Shown: one piece after another, positions 29,865 to 38,203 of the stretch
Layout: every line of letters begins with the position of its first letter
How positions within the stretch are numbered: the first letter of the stretch is position 1
Source: an uncultured Succinatimonas sp.
Lineage (GTDB): Bacteria; Pseudomonadota; Gammaproteobacteria; Enterobacterales; Succinivibrionaceae
Direction: 5' to 3'
Length of the DNA: 58,143 nt
NCBI GenBank assembly: GCA_900317105.1
Contig: ONFP01000007.1
Location: forward strand, 1-58,143
Notes under the pieces: generated by a model
Seen by the model: only the letters and a program-made list of their open reading frames with translations
Told to the model about the DNA's origin: nothing
Databases searched by the model: none
Program-made: the position numbers and the translations under genes

Positions 29865-29881
29865 TTGGCATAAACATTGCT
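29865..29881 (+). promoter_or_regulatory. Sigma-54 promoter of flgJ-flgK-flgL
   Basis: TTGGCATAAACATTGCT has the invariant GG (29867-29868) and GC (29879-29880) separated by exactly 10 bases, close to consensus TGGCAC-N5-TTGCW. Transcription would start near 29892, about 29 nt before flgJ. FlrA, encoded just upstream on the other strand, is the likely activator. Confidence 0.85.
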
Positions 29882-29920
29882 GTTCTCAAAAAAAAGATTA
29901 TAGACAGCAATGGTGTAGTT

Positions 29921-30913
29921 ATGACTGATTTTTCATCCGCTAATACGAAAACCGATCTTGATATAGGATTGGTCGGTGATCATCGTAACTTGTCCAAGAT
30001 AAAAAAACTTGGATTAGGAGATAAGAAGGCTCAGGCTCTGGCTCTTAAGGCCGCAGCAGAGCAGTTCCAGTCATTGCTTAATCAGTACTGGGTTGATGCT
30101 ATGCGTAAATCCAACGATACACTGAATCCTGATTCACCTCTGCACTCTAAATATTCCGGTTTTTTTGAGGATATGCTTGCTCAGCAGAATGTTTCTGCTA
30201 TGACTTCAAATGCAGGTGTCAACAAGAATTCCATCACTTATCTTCTGACCAAACAGTTTGCCAAGTCATTAGGCGACGAAGGCAAGGAACTGATGGCGGA
30301 GCTTGATAAGCTTTCTGTATCTGGTCGTGGTGGCCATATTAAAGGCTCATCTGTTCCTAAACTTACTAATTTCATTTCTTCACATGTGGATGGAGAAGCA
30401 AGCATTTCCAAGCTGAGAAAACTCTATGCAGGTCTGCCTGATCCGGAAACCATGAAGAATTTTGAATCTCATGAGGATTTCGTAGAAAAAATGATGCCTT
30501 ATGCAATTAAAGCTGTTGAAGGCTTAGGCTTTAATCCTCTGGTTCTTGTGGCTCAGGCAGCTCTGGAAACAGGCTGGGGAAAACATGTTTCTTCCGGAAA
30601 CAATTACTACGGTATCAAGGCAAATTCTTCCTGGAAAGGTGATAGCGAAAAACTGACATCTCCTGAGTTTAGAAATGGAAAAATGGTCAATGAAGTAAGT
30701 GCTTTTAGAAAATATTCTGACGTTCTTGAGAGTATGAAAGATTACATTTCGTTTATTAAAGAGAATCCAAGATATAAAGATGCTGTAGATAAAAGTTATT
30801 CGCCAGATGAATATTTCGAGGAAATTCAAAAGGCTGGGTACGCAACAGATCCAAACTATGCGGAAAAACTTAAGACAATTTCAAGAAAAATTGCATTTAT
30901 GGCATACAAATAG
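29921..30913 (+). CDS. flgJ: Flagellar rod assembly protein/peptidoglycan hydrolase FlgJ
   Basis: FlgJ caps the growing rod and opens the peptidoglycan in the periplasm. The 330-residue protein has an N-terminal rod-binding domain (about 38-110, KAAAEQFQSLLNQYW ... LHSKYSGFFEDMLAQQ) and a C-terminal glucosaminidase domain (about 185-325). AQAALETGWGKH carries the catalytic Glu216. This two-domain form is the gammaproteobacterial type. The Shine-Dalgarno is weak. It is the first gene behind the sigma-54 promoter, followed by flgK after 60 bp. Confidence 0.95.
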   Translation: MTDFSSANTKTDLDIGLVGDHRNLSKIKKLGLGDKKAQALALKAAAEQFQSLLNQYWVDAMRKSNDTLNPDSPLHSKYSGFFEDMLAQQNVSAMTSNAGVNKNSITYLLTKQFAKSLGDEGKELMAELDKLSVSGRGGHIKGSSVPKLTNFISSHVDGEASISKLRKLYAGLPDPETMKNFESHEDFVEKMMPYAIKAVEGLGFNPLVLVAQAALETGWGKHVSSGNNYYGIKANSSWKGDSEKLTSPEFRNGKMVNEVSAFRKYSDVLESMKDYISFIKENPRYKDAVDKSYSPDEYFEEIQKAGYATDPNYAEKLKTISRKIAFMAYK

Positions 30914-30973
30914 CATGTAAGTTTATAGAGGATAGGATGTAGGCAATTATTGCCACTTTAGAGGATTATTATA

Positions 30974-33055
30974 ATGGGTAGTACTGATCTGATTATCACC
31001 GGAAAATATGGTGTGCTTAACCAGCAGAAGTTATTGAATGCTACCTCAAATAACATCAATAACGTAAATACTGTTGGTTTTATCCGTAAAGAAACTCAGA
31101 CATATACTTCCTGCGTTGACTGGGGAGTAGGAGCTACTTATACCCGTCGTATTTATGATCAGTATGTGCAGCGTCAGATGTACTCTGACTGCAGTGATTT
31201 CAACTACTTTAAGGCTTACGGAGAAGGTCTGGATACAACCGACAGGCTACTGTCAGATGAGAATATGTCCGTAGCAAACTCCATGTCTGATTTCTTTGAT
31301 GAGATGTCTACAGCAGCAAGTCTTCCTACTTCAACTGCAAATCGTCAGGCTGCAATGGCAAAACTGGAAACCGTAGTTAATCGTTTTCATACAGCAAACG
31401 AGAGTATGTTTGACTCATTGGATGACGTTAACAACAGAATTCATGACAATGTTACCGAGATTAATTCTCTGACACGTTCGATTGCTAACATTAATTACGA
31501 AATCCGTTCCATGGCTTTGTCGGATAATCATGTTAATAATGAAATCTATCTGCAGATGCTAGATGAAAGAGATCGCCTGACAGGTGAACTCTCAAAGCTT
31601 ATGAGTGTTAAGGTTGTTGAGCAGGATGATGGTACTTATGAGATTTACATGAGTACTGGTATGCTACTTGCCAACGGTGATTCCTATGGCTGTCTTACTG
31701 ATGAGAGAGATAAGTTTGACTCTACAAAACGTCATATTTATTTAAGCTACGAGAATACAGAAGATGCCAGCCGTAATATAGCATCTGTTCAGCTTACCAT
31801 TGATTCTATCGGAGGATCTCTTGGAGGCTATCTGAATGCCTCTAAGGAACTGAGAGACACCATGCGTGAGCTTGGAAAACTCGCTGTTTCCTTTGCTGAT
31901 GCAATCAATGAACAGAATAAGGCTGGTTTTACACTTGAAGACAAGGCAGGTCAGGATCTGTTAAAAATTGAACATGTTCAGGGCGTAAGCTCAAGTACTT
32001 CTGTTGGCGTAACCTGTAATTTCATTGAAGGTAAAGGCGAGAATGTTCAGGCTTATGATTTTGAGATAATATTTGTTCAGGGGGCAACAAAACCTGCTGT
32101 TTACCTCAGAGGTCAAGATGATAAAAGAACTGATATTTCTGACGTAGCTGTTATAGATGGTTCAACACTAACCTTTAAAAAGGATGGACAAGCTGACGGT
32201 GAGGATTTATATGGAGTTGTTTTTGATTTTGGAGAAGATGTTTCAAATTTGCCTCCAACCGGAGAGGCAAGAACAGTCTTTTATGTTCAGCCAACAATTC
32301 TTTCGGCAAGCACTCTTTCAACTTTAATCAATAAACCAGAGGATTTTGCGTTTGCATCTGCTGTAAGAACCAGAACTGGTGATGATAATTACGGAAATGC
32401 TGTAATTTCTCTTACTTCCTGCACTGCAACAGGTACAGATTATGGTGTAGTAGTTGATCAAACAACACAGAAGCCTGTTTTTAATCCAGTCGTTTCTGCT
32501 CCTAACATGATTGTTATAGATGATTCCGGTAATTATGTTGTCTATAACAAGGACGACCCAACTACTATTCTAGGAACAGCTCCATCATCATGTAAAGGTG
32601 TTAATGTATTTGCAAATACTACTTGGACTACACCTCATATCGATGGCTATCCTGGATATGAAGTATCTATTGCCGGAACAGTAAAACAGAACGATAAATT
32701 TTATGTGGAATTAAATGAAGGTGGTCAGGCTGACAACTCAAACGCTAATGCTTTAACTGCTTTAAGAAGTGAGAAGTTAACTAGAACAACAGGTTCTGAA
32801 CAGGTTACAACTTTAAATGAAGGTTATGCTAACTTATTAGCCAAGATTGGTTCAGCATCAAATTCTGCAAAGACCAATACAGAGGCGGCAGAGGCTAAAT
32901 ACGAGCAGACTGTAAAGATGTTTGAGTCTAATTCAGGTGTAAACCTTGATGAAGAAGCCACCAATTTACTGATGTTTCAACAGTCTTATCAGGCATGTGC
33001 AAAGATTATTGAAGCATCTCAAACTATATTTAATGCACTGATAGCTGCATTCTAG
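30974..33055 (+). CDS. flgK: Flagellar hook-associated protein 1 FlgK
   Basis: FlgK is the first junction protein between hook and filament. The N-terminus has the rod/hook family motif LNQQKLLNATSNNINNVNTVG (split; about 15-35), and the C-terminus ends with the matching coiled-coil (SGVNLDEEATNLLMFQQSYQACAKIIEASQ, split; about 655-684). At 693 residues it is longer than the E. coli protein (547), with the extra length in the central surface-exposed part (about 330-620). GAGGA lies eight bases before the ATG. It is part of flgJ-flgK-flgL. Confidence 0.95.
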   Translation: MGSTDLIITGKYGVLNQQKLLNATSNNINNVNTVGFIRKETQTYTSCVDWGVGATYTRRIYDQYVQRQMYSDCSDFNYFKAYGEGLDTTDRLLSDENMSVANSMSDFFDEMSTAASLPTSTANRQAAMAKLETVVNRFHTANESMFDSLDDVNNRIHDNVTEINSLTRSIANINYEIRSMALSDNHVNNEIYLQMLDERDRLTGELSKLMSVKVVEQDDGTYEIYMSTGMLLANGDSYGCLTDERDKFDSTKRHIYLSYENTEDASRNIASVQLTIDSIGGSLGGYLNASKELRDTMRELGKLAVSFADAINEQNKAGFTLEDKAGQDLLKIEHVQGVSSSTSVGVTCNFIEGKGENVQAYDFEIIFVQGATKPAVYLRGQDDKRTDISDVAVIDGSTLTFKKDGQADGEDLYGVVFDFGEDVSNLPPTGEARTVFYVQPTILSASTLSTLINKPEDFAFASAVRTRTGDDNYGNAVISLTSCTATGTDYGVVVDQTTQKPVFNPVVSAPNMIVIDDSGNYVVYNKDDPTTILGTAPSSCKGVNVFANTTWTTPHIDGYPGYEVSIAGTVKQNDKFYVELNEGGQADNSNANALTALRSEKLTRTTGSEQVTTLNEGYANLLAKIGSASNSAKTNTEAAEAKYEQTVKMFESNSGVNLDEEATNLLMFQQSYQACAKIIEASQTIFNALIAAF

Positions 33056-33068
33056 AGGAGGTATCTGT

Positions 33069-34319
33069 ATGAGAATTTCAACAACAATGCAGTATACCAA
33101 TAGTCTTGGTTACATCAAGAATTCTAATTCCAAGGTTGACGAGCAGGCTACTAAATATAATTCTGGTCTTAAATTTCAGTCTGCAGGTGAAGACCCTTCA
33201 GGAATGGCTTCTAAGGTTAAGTATGAAGGTGCAATCGCGGCTTATAAGCAGTACATAGAGGCCGGTGGAATTGCAAATAACAGTCTTTCTGAAGAGGAAA
33301 CCGCGTTATCGTCAATGTGGGACACTTTATCAAGTGTGCATACCAGATTGCAGCAGTGTGTAAATGGCTCTAATGACAGATCTAGCTTAAAGGCTCTTTC
33401 AGCCGAAATTGCTCAGTTAAGAGATCATCTATTTGATCTGATGAATACACAGAATACAGAGGGAGAGTATATCTTTACTGGAGCTCAAAGTGATATTGAA
33501 ACCTATACCTTGACCTCAACTGGTAAGTATGAGTGTCAGGCTGATGGCTCTACTCGTGGTGTAGTTGTGTCTCCTAGTGTGAATGTTCAGGTTTCTGATT
33601 CCGGTCTGGATATTTTCGAGAACTGTAAGACCGCCTACACTGTAAAAGTTGATGAAACTCCATCAATAGCCGCTTTTGAACGTTGTGAAATAAAATCATA
33701 TGGAACTTTCAATAAAGTTTTTGAAGATAACTATGATCCTTCCGCAACATATAATCCACTGGATCCTGATAATTCCAAGAATAAACTTACAATCGAACTG
33801 GATGGTAAAGGTAATTTTAAATTATTAGGAGCTGACGGAGCAGAAATAGAATCTGGTGTAGTAGATACTACAACAAGTATCAATAAGATTTCAGTAAGAG
33901 GCATGGAGTTTACAATTTCCGATGCAAATGCTAATGGAAAAATTTATATTGAACTTGAAAAACCTAAGACAGAGAACATGCTCAATATTCTAACTGATAT
34001 CGTTGCAACTATAGATGACGAATCAGTATCTAATGTAGACAAGATTGCTGCAATTACAAAGTGTCAGGTGGATGTTGAGATTGCCTTATCCCACTATGAC
34101 TCATATCGTGGACAGATAGGCGCAAGACAGAACGCTATCACAAATATTTTAAATGCGAATGAATCTCTATCTGCAATCAAGGTTGAATCCAAAGCAAATG
34201 TTTCTGAGGTTGATGCTTTTGAAGCTGCTTCTGAACTTATAAGAGCCCAGAATCAGCTGACAGTTTCAAGACAGATTTACAGTATGTTAAATAAACAATC
34301 CCTATTTGATTTTATATAA
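33069..34319 (+). CDS. flgL: Flagellar hook-associated protein 3 FlgL
   Basis: FlgL is the second hook-filament junction protein and is flagellin-like at both ends. The N-terminal MRISTTMQYTNSLGYI and the stretch NSGLKFQSAGEDPSGMASKVKYE (split) match FlgL/flagellin D0-D1. The C-terminal DAFEAASELIRAQNQLTVSRQIYSMLNKQ (split) closes the coiled-coil. It has 416 residues, longer than E. coli (317) because of a larger central domain (about 150-310). It starts 13 bp after flgK with GAGGAGG upstream. Confidence 0.94.
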   Translation: MRISTTMQYTNSLGYIKNSNSKVDEQATKYNSGLKFQSAGEDPSGMASKVKYEGAIAAYKQYIEAGGIANNSLSEEETALSSMWDTLSSVHTRLQQCVNGSNDRSSLKALSAEIAQLRDHLFDLMNTQNTEGEYIFTGAQSDIETYTLTSTGKYECQADGSTRGVVVSPSVNVQVSDSGLDIFENCKTAYTVKVDETPSIAAFERCEIKSYGTFNKVFEDNYDPSATYNPLDPDNSKNKLTIELDGKGNFKLLGADGAEIESGVVDTTTSINKISVRGMEFTISDANANGKIYIELEKPKTENMLNILTDIVATIDDESVSNVDKIAAITKCQVDVEIALSHYDSYRGQIGARQNAITNILNANESLSAIKVESKANVSEVDAFEAASELIRAQNQLTVSRQIYSMLNKQSLFDFI

Positions 34320-34345
34320 AAGTAAAAGAGAGATGAGGTGAGAAA

Positions 34346-34633
34346 ATGATCAATTTAAATAATGTTTCAAATGTTGTAAATAACATTCACTCTAATCTTC
34401 AGACAAGCAACAGAATTGGCGAAAAGTCAACAGAAGCAGTTGCTCGAAATGAATCTTCAACTGTGGTTAATCTGCAGTCAAATTTAAACAGAATGAGTGA
34501 CAAGAATAATATTGTTGTAAATTCAGCAAATGCTAAGAATATTGCTGCAGACATTGCTTCACTGTTGAGTAAGTCAGATGGTAAGGTTCAGGCAAATATA
34601 AGCCCATTTGATGCAGCAAGTTTATTGTCTTAA
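34346..34633 (+). CDS. Small protein of unknown function at the end of the flgJKL operon
   Basis: I do not recognise this 95-residue protein. It has a good ribosome-binding site (GAGGTG) 26 bp after flgL and is followed at once by a strong terminator, so it is the last gene of the sigma-54 operon. It is Asn/Ser-rich, with no Cys, no Trp and no signal peptide or membrane segment. Two parts look helical: an N-terminal Asn-rich stretch (1-30) and a C-terminal segment NIAADIASLLSK ... SPFDAASLLS (about 65-95). Size and position would suit a flagellar export chaperone, an anti-factor or a small secreted motility protein, but sequence alone does not decide. Confidence 0.65.
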   Translation: MINLNNVSNVVNNIHSNLQTSNRIGEKSTEAVARNESSTVVNLQSNLNRMSDKNNIVVNSANAKNIAADIASLLSKSDGKVQANISPFDAASLLS

Positions 34634-34641
34634 ATTACTAA

Positions 34642-34685
34642 AATAGTATCGGTCCCCTCTCTCTATCCTCTAAACCGATACTATT
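34642..34685 (+). terminator. Terminator of the flgJKL operon
   Basis: A perfect 12-bp stem (AATAGTATCGGT / ACCGATACTATT) with a 20-nt loop is followed by a long T run. Confidence 0.9.
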
Positions 34686-34763
34686 TTTTTTTATTTTTTT
34701 AACGAAAAAATCAATTGGTTATAAAAAAGTTTAGATTTTTTTATAAATTATCGTTTTTTTTTC

Positions 34764-34791
34764 TAAAGTTCCTAATGAAAATGTCCGTTAA
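34764..34791 (+). promoter_or_regulatory. Sigma-28-like promoter of flaG
   Basis: TAAAGTTC (34764-34771) resembles the sigma-28 -35, and TCCGTTAA (34784-34791) resembles GCCGATAA. The spacing is one base longer than ideal, so it is only a probable FliA site. Confidence 0.45.
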
Positions 34792-34867
34792 ATTATACAA
34801 ATGGGAGAGTAATTGTGCTTTTTCATCAGGAGAGAATTTACTCCTCAAAATAGAGGGGGGATAGAAA

Positions 34868-35380
34868 ATGAGCGATATTAGTATTAAAGATGCCATATCC
34901 TCGTTATTCGGTGTGTCAAAGACTTCATTTAGGAACGTTGATGACGCCGTTAACAATGAGGAAGAAAAGAAAGTTTTCATGGGTGAAGATAGCAAAGAGA
35001 CCAAAGAAAAGTTTGGTCAGGTATCTTCATTACAAGATGATAAGAAATCTTCAGAGAGTCTAAGCGAACGCAGTAAAGACAAAGTTGAAGAAGATAAAAA
35101 GATTTCCAAAGCTCTGCAGGAGCGAAATGAGAAAATGGCTCAGGAGCGTATGTATGCGCTGAACCAGCAGAATATTGGTTTGTCTTTCTCATTTGATGAT
35201 TCTGATAATACCTTGGTTAAGGTTACTGACTTGAACACAAAGAAACTTGTGCGTCAGATTCCTTCAGAGGAATTCTTGGAGTTTGCAGAAAAGTTAGATA
35301 AGATGATAGAGGACAATCAGAGCTCCCTGTCTCTGGATAAGGATGAGATCAAAGGTCTGCTTTTGGACGATAAGGTTTAG
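34868..35380 (+). CDS. flaG: FlaG family protein
   Basis: FlaG proteins influence filament length in polar flagella; the mechanism is unclear. The C-terminal half (about 100-165) is a clear FlaG domain: IGLSFSFDDSDNTLVKVTDLNTKKLVRQIPSEEFLEFAEKL (split), with the diagnostic RQIPSEE. The first ~95 residues are charged, mostly Lys/Glu/Asp/Ser, and probably disordered or coiled-coil, making this 170-residue protein longer than many FlaG homologues. It sits behind a sigma-28-like promoter and is followed by fliS; no flagellin or fliD lies between or beside them. Confidence 0.88.
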   Translation: MSDISIKDAISSLFGVSKTSFRNVDDAVNNEEEKKVFMGEDSKETKEKFGQVSSLQDDKKSSESLSERSKDKVEEDKKISKALQERNEKMAQERMYALNQQNIGLSFSFDDSDNTLVKVTDLNTKKLVRQIPSEEFLEFAEKLDKMIEDNQSSLSLDKDEIKGLLLDDKV

Positions 35381-35410
35381 TTCGTTCTTATCCTCTCTCT
35401 CCTGTAATAG

Positions 35411-35431
35411 AACCGCTATAATATGGCGGTT
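35411..35431 (+). terminator. flaG terminator
   Basis: AACCGC / GCGGTT is a 6-bp stem with a 9-nt loop, followed by TTATTTTT. Confidence 0.7.
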
Positions 35432-35462
35432 TTATTTTTGGCTATAATTTAAAAAAAAGGCT

Positions 35463-35488
35463 TAAAGAAAATCGTATTTGGCCGATAA
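35463..35488 (+). promoter_or_regulatory. Sigma-28 (FliA) promoter of fliS
   Basis: A perfect GCCGATAA -10 (35481-35488) is preceded by TAAAG (35463-35467). Spacing is 14, one less than the classical 15. This marks fliS as a late flagellar gene with its own promoter. Confidence 0.75.
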
Positions 35489-35543
35489 CTAATTATAAAT
35501 ACAATGCTTTAAGATTATATAAATAAAATGCAGGAGTTAAATT

Positions 35544-35960
35544 ATGTACGGACGTAATTTAAAAGCCTATAAGAAAACTAATATAGAGGCTGAATTAGCG
35601 GTTGCAGATCCTCACAGAATTATTCAGATGCTTTATGAAGGACTTCTGGAAAGATTGTCTCAGGCAAAGGGCGCAATTTTAAGAAACGATTTCTCTTATA
35701 AGGCAGACAGAATAGCAAAGGCTCAGGGTATTATTTATGGTCTGGAGAATTCTCTAGACAGAAATGCAGATCCCGCCTTGTACGATAGAATGCTGGCTTT
35801 ATATGAGTACATGAGAGACCGTCTGACCACAGCTGCTTTGTCACTGGAAATTGGACCTATTGATGAATGCATAAATCTGCTACTCCCAATTAAACAGGCT
35901 TGGGATAAGATTCCGAACGATGTAAAAGAAAAGGTTAATGAAAAGTTAGTAAACAAATAA
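35544..35960 (+). CDS. fliS: Flagellin export chaperone FliS
   Basis: FliS binds flagellin in the cytoplasm and keeps it export-competent. The 138-residue protein has the conserved N-terminal YKKTNIEAELAVADPHRIIQMLYEGLLERLSQAKGAI (split; about 10-46) and is all-helical throughout, the standard length for FliS. AGGAG precedes the ATG. It has its own sigma-28 promoter and a strong terminator, so it forms a one-gene unit here. Its partner flagellin and cap protein genes must be elsewhere. Confidence 0.95.
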   Translation: MYGRNLKAYKKTNIEAELAVADPHRIIQMLYEGLLERLSQAKGAILRNDFSYKADRIAKAQGIIYGLENSLDRNADPALYDRMLALYEYMRDRLTTAALSLEIGPIDECINLLLPIKQAWDKIPNDVKEKVNEKLVNK

Positions 35961-35997
35961 TAGTTTTATAATACAGCAGAGTATAAATTAAATAAAA

Positions 35998-36030
35998 GGC
36001 CAAAACTTCCGAAATAAGGGAGCTTTGGCC
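35998..36030 (+). terminator. fliS terminator
   Basis: A 13-position stem (GGCCAAA... / ...TTTGGCC, with one mismatch and one wobble) with a 7-nt loop is followed by CAATTTTTT. Confidence 0.85.
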
Positions 36031-36080
36031 CAATTTTTTGTATCTTAGTCTGGATGCAGTTCATACGAGTAGAAACGAAA

Positions 36081-36104
36081 AAGGACCTGAATGGTCAGGT
36101 CCTT
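36081..36104 (-). terminator. pyk terminator
   Basis: AAGGACCTGA / TCAGGTCCTT is a perfect 10-bp stem with a 4-nt loop and a T run on the minus strand, 22 bp after the pyk stop. Confidence 0.88.
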
Positions 36105-36125
36105 CTTATCAGTGAATACTGACTA

Positions 36126-37544
36126 TTAGATAGTCTGAACAGACATGGTGTTGGTGATTCCTGATGGAACTAATGCACCGTTAACCATGATAATCTTATC
36201 ACCAGCCTTGGCTAAACCTAGCTCAACAGCTAATTCCTTACCTAACTTGAAGAACTCGTCTGTTGACTTGATTCTTTCAACAATCTTAGGTAGAACGCCA
36301 CGAGTTAAGCATAACTGACGAGCTGCCTTGTAGTTAGGGGTTAATGCAAGAATAACTGCATTAGGGTTGAACTTGCGGATTGCGCGAGCTGAATTACCGT
36401 GCTCGGTTGCAACAACTATAACAGGGGCATTTAAGCTCTCGGAAGCTTCAACTGCAGCTAAACAAGCTGAATCAGTTACGGTTGGAGCAGCTTCTACATA
36501 ACGATAAACTTCGTCTGCGTACTCTTCACAGTAAGAGTCAGTTCTTTCACAGATGGTGTTCATGGTTCTAACTGCTTCACGTGGATACTTACCCTTAGCA
36601 GATTCACCTGATAACATAACTGCATCAGTGCCGTCTAAAATAGCATTGGTTACGTCACCTGCTTCTGCACGGGTAGGGCGTGGATTCTTAATCATAGAAT
36701 CTAACATCTGAGTTGCAGTGATTACTGGCTTACCAACTTCGTTACAACGCTTGATAATGTGCTTCTGGGCAAAGATAACTTCCTGAGCAGGAATTTCAAC
36801 ACCCATGTCACCACGAGCAACCATGATGCCATCAGCAGTTGCAAGAATATCTTCAAAGTTATCTAAGCCTTCCTGATTCTCGATTTTGCAGATGATCTTG
36901 ATTTCGTTACCACCGTTAGCATCTAGGAAGTTTCTGATGTCTAGAACGTCTTCCTTGGTTCTGGTGAATGAAGCTGCGATGAAGTCAACATCTCTCTTGA
37001 TACCGAATAACAGGTCACCCTTATCTTTTTCTGATAAGAATGGCATTGAAATATGGGTATTTGGTAGGTTTACACCTTTGTGCTCGCCTAGCATACCGTT
37101 ATTCTGTACTTCACACTCAACATCTTTGCCGTTAATTGCAGTAACAGTTAAACCGATTAGACCATCATCTAAAAGAACAGTTGAACCAACCTTTAAGTCC
37201 TTTGCTAGGTCAGGGTAGGTTACACCAACTTTAGTCTTGTTACCTACGAAAGAAGCATCTGAAGTTAGGGTAATCTTATCGCCAGTAGATAACTCTACAT
37301 CTTCACCGTTTTCTAAGTCACAGGTTCTTATCTCAGGTCCCTTGGTATCTAGAAGAACAGCAAATACTTTACCAGTCTCTTCCATGATAGCATTGATGTT
37401 GGTAATACGACCACCGTGCTCCTCAAAGTCACCGTGAGAGAAGTTCAGACGCATTACGTTCATGCCTGAATTTAATAAGGTTTCCATTACTTCGCGTTTC
37501 TCGGACTTTGGTCCGATAGTGCATACCATTTTAGTTTTTTTCAT
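36126..37544 (-). CDS. pyk: Pyruvate kinase (PykF type)
   Basis: Pyruvate kinase makes pyruvate and ATP from phosphoenolpyruvate. The 472-residue length and the start [19 protein letters not shown] match type I (PykF, 470). [13 protein letters not shown] (about 31-43), the active-site [18 protein letters not shown] (about 216-233) and the metal-site [12 protein letters not shown] (about 239-250) are intact. GGGAG precedes the ATG. The gene is monocistronic. About 430 bp upstream lies a near-perfect CRP site, which could act on pyk or on a separate plus-strand transcript. Confidence 0.97.
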   Translation of the reverse strand: MKKTKMVCTIGPKSEKREVMETLLNSGMNVMRLNFSHGDFEEHGGRITNINAIMEETGKVFAVLLDTKGPEIRTCDLENGEDVELSTGDKITLTSDASFVGNKTKVGVTYPDLAKDLKVGSTVLLDDGLIGLTVTAINGKDVECEVQNNGMLGEHKGVNLPNTHISMPFLSEKDKGDLLFGIKRDVDFIAASFTRTKEDVLDIRNFLDANGGNEIKIICKIENQEGLDNFEDILATADGIMVARGDMGVEIPAQEVIFAQKHIIKRCNEVGKPVITATQMLDSMIKNPRPTRAEAGDVTNAILDGTDAVMLSGESAKGKYPREAVRTMNTICERTDSYCEEYADEVYRYVEAAPTVTDSACLAAVEASESLNAPVIVVATEHGNSARAIRKFNPNAVILALTPNYKAARQLCLTRGVLPKIVERIKSTDEFFKLGKELAVELGLAKAGDKIIMVNGALVPSGITNTMSVQTI

Positions 37545-37972
37545 TTTTTAGGCTCCCAAGCGGAGTTAACAAGATTAATTCAAAATTAGTTGAACTGTTT
37601 CTAAAAAAATCATTTACGAATTTAGAAACTTCCTCTTTCAAAAAGAATATTAAGATCTTTTTCTATTGAGGCTGTAATGTATGGACAGTTCTGATGCCCT
37701 ACAAATTCACTTACCAAGAGCTTTGAAATATTTCATAAGCTATCTGGTGTTCTTATATAACAAATCATTGCAGAATAACTCTGTCATTTATTGACATATT
37801 TTCTGCTGAAATCCATATGATATGTCATATACGCTTATAACTTTATTGTTATGTTTTTTAAAGACGTATTTATTCATGTATTCGTTTACAAGAAGCCTAG
37901 TATAAATACCATTGTCTTCAAAAATTTTAGCTGAATTATAACAGAATTAAAAATTATGGAAAGAGAAAAAAC
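37545..37972. other. Long AT-rich region upstream of pyk
   Basis: About 430 bp without a credible ORF. A minus-strand TATAAT (37940-37935), 45 bp from the CRP site centre, could be a distal pyk promoter with a leader of ~385 nt. Otherwise only scattered TTGACA/TATGAT-like words are seen. Confidence 0.4.
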
Positions 37973-37988
37973 TGTGATTGACATCACA
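37973..37988. promoter_or_regulatory. Near-perfect CRP binding site
   Basis: TGTGAT-TGAC-ATCACA has both 6-bp halves of the CRP consensus and the right 4-bp centre. A -10-like TAAAAT lies at 38012-38017 on the plus strand (CRP centred near -43), and TATAAT at 37940-37935 on the minus strand (CRP near -52). Confidence 0.8.
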
Positions 37989-38022
37989 TAAGACTACAAA
38001 GTGAAAGTTAATAAAATCAATC

Positions 38023-38187
38023 AGTTGATTTTTATTAAAAACTATTAAAAATCAACGGATAAGAATGAATATTTTCTGTAAATTTACTTAATTAACCTCC
38101 TTAATAAAGTAAAAGGATTTCATATGTATAATGTTAGTTTTGTTTTCAGATAAAAAAAAACCGAGCTTTAAGCTCGGTTTTTTTACT
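38023..38187 (+). ncRNA. Candidate CRP-controlled small RNA
   Basis: The predicted RNA begins with a 10-bp hairpin (TTGATTTTTA 38025-38034 / TAAAAATCAA 38046-38055). It contains CCTCCTTA (38096-38103), identical to the anti-Shine-Dalgarno end of 16S rRNA, and a 9-codon ORF (38124-38153, MYNVSFVFR) with a good AAAGGA. It ends at a strong terminator (38161-38177 plus T run). The layout of CRP site, 5' stem, CCUCC seed and terminator recalls E. coli CyaR, but no homology is claimed. Confidence 0.4.
38152..38187. terminator. Bidirectional terminator after frdD
   Basis: CCGAGCT / AGCTCGG (38161-38167/38171-38177) is flanked by A9 on the left and T7 on the right, so it can stop the minus-strand frd operon and any plus-strand transcript. 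Confidence 0.92.
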
Positions 38188-38203
38188 GCTAATTCATTCT
38201 TTT

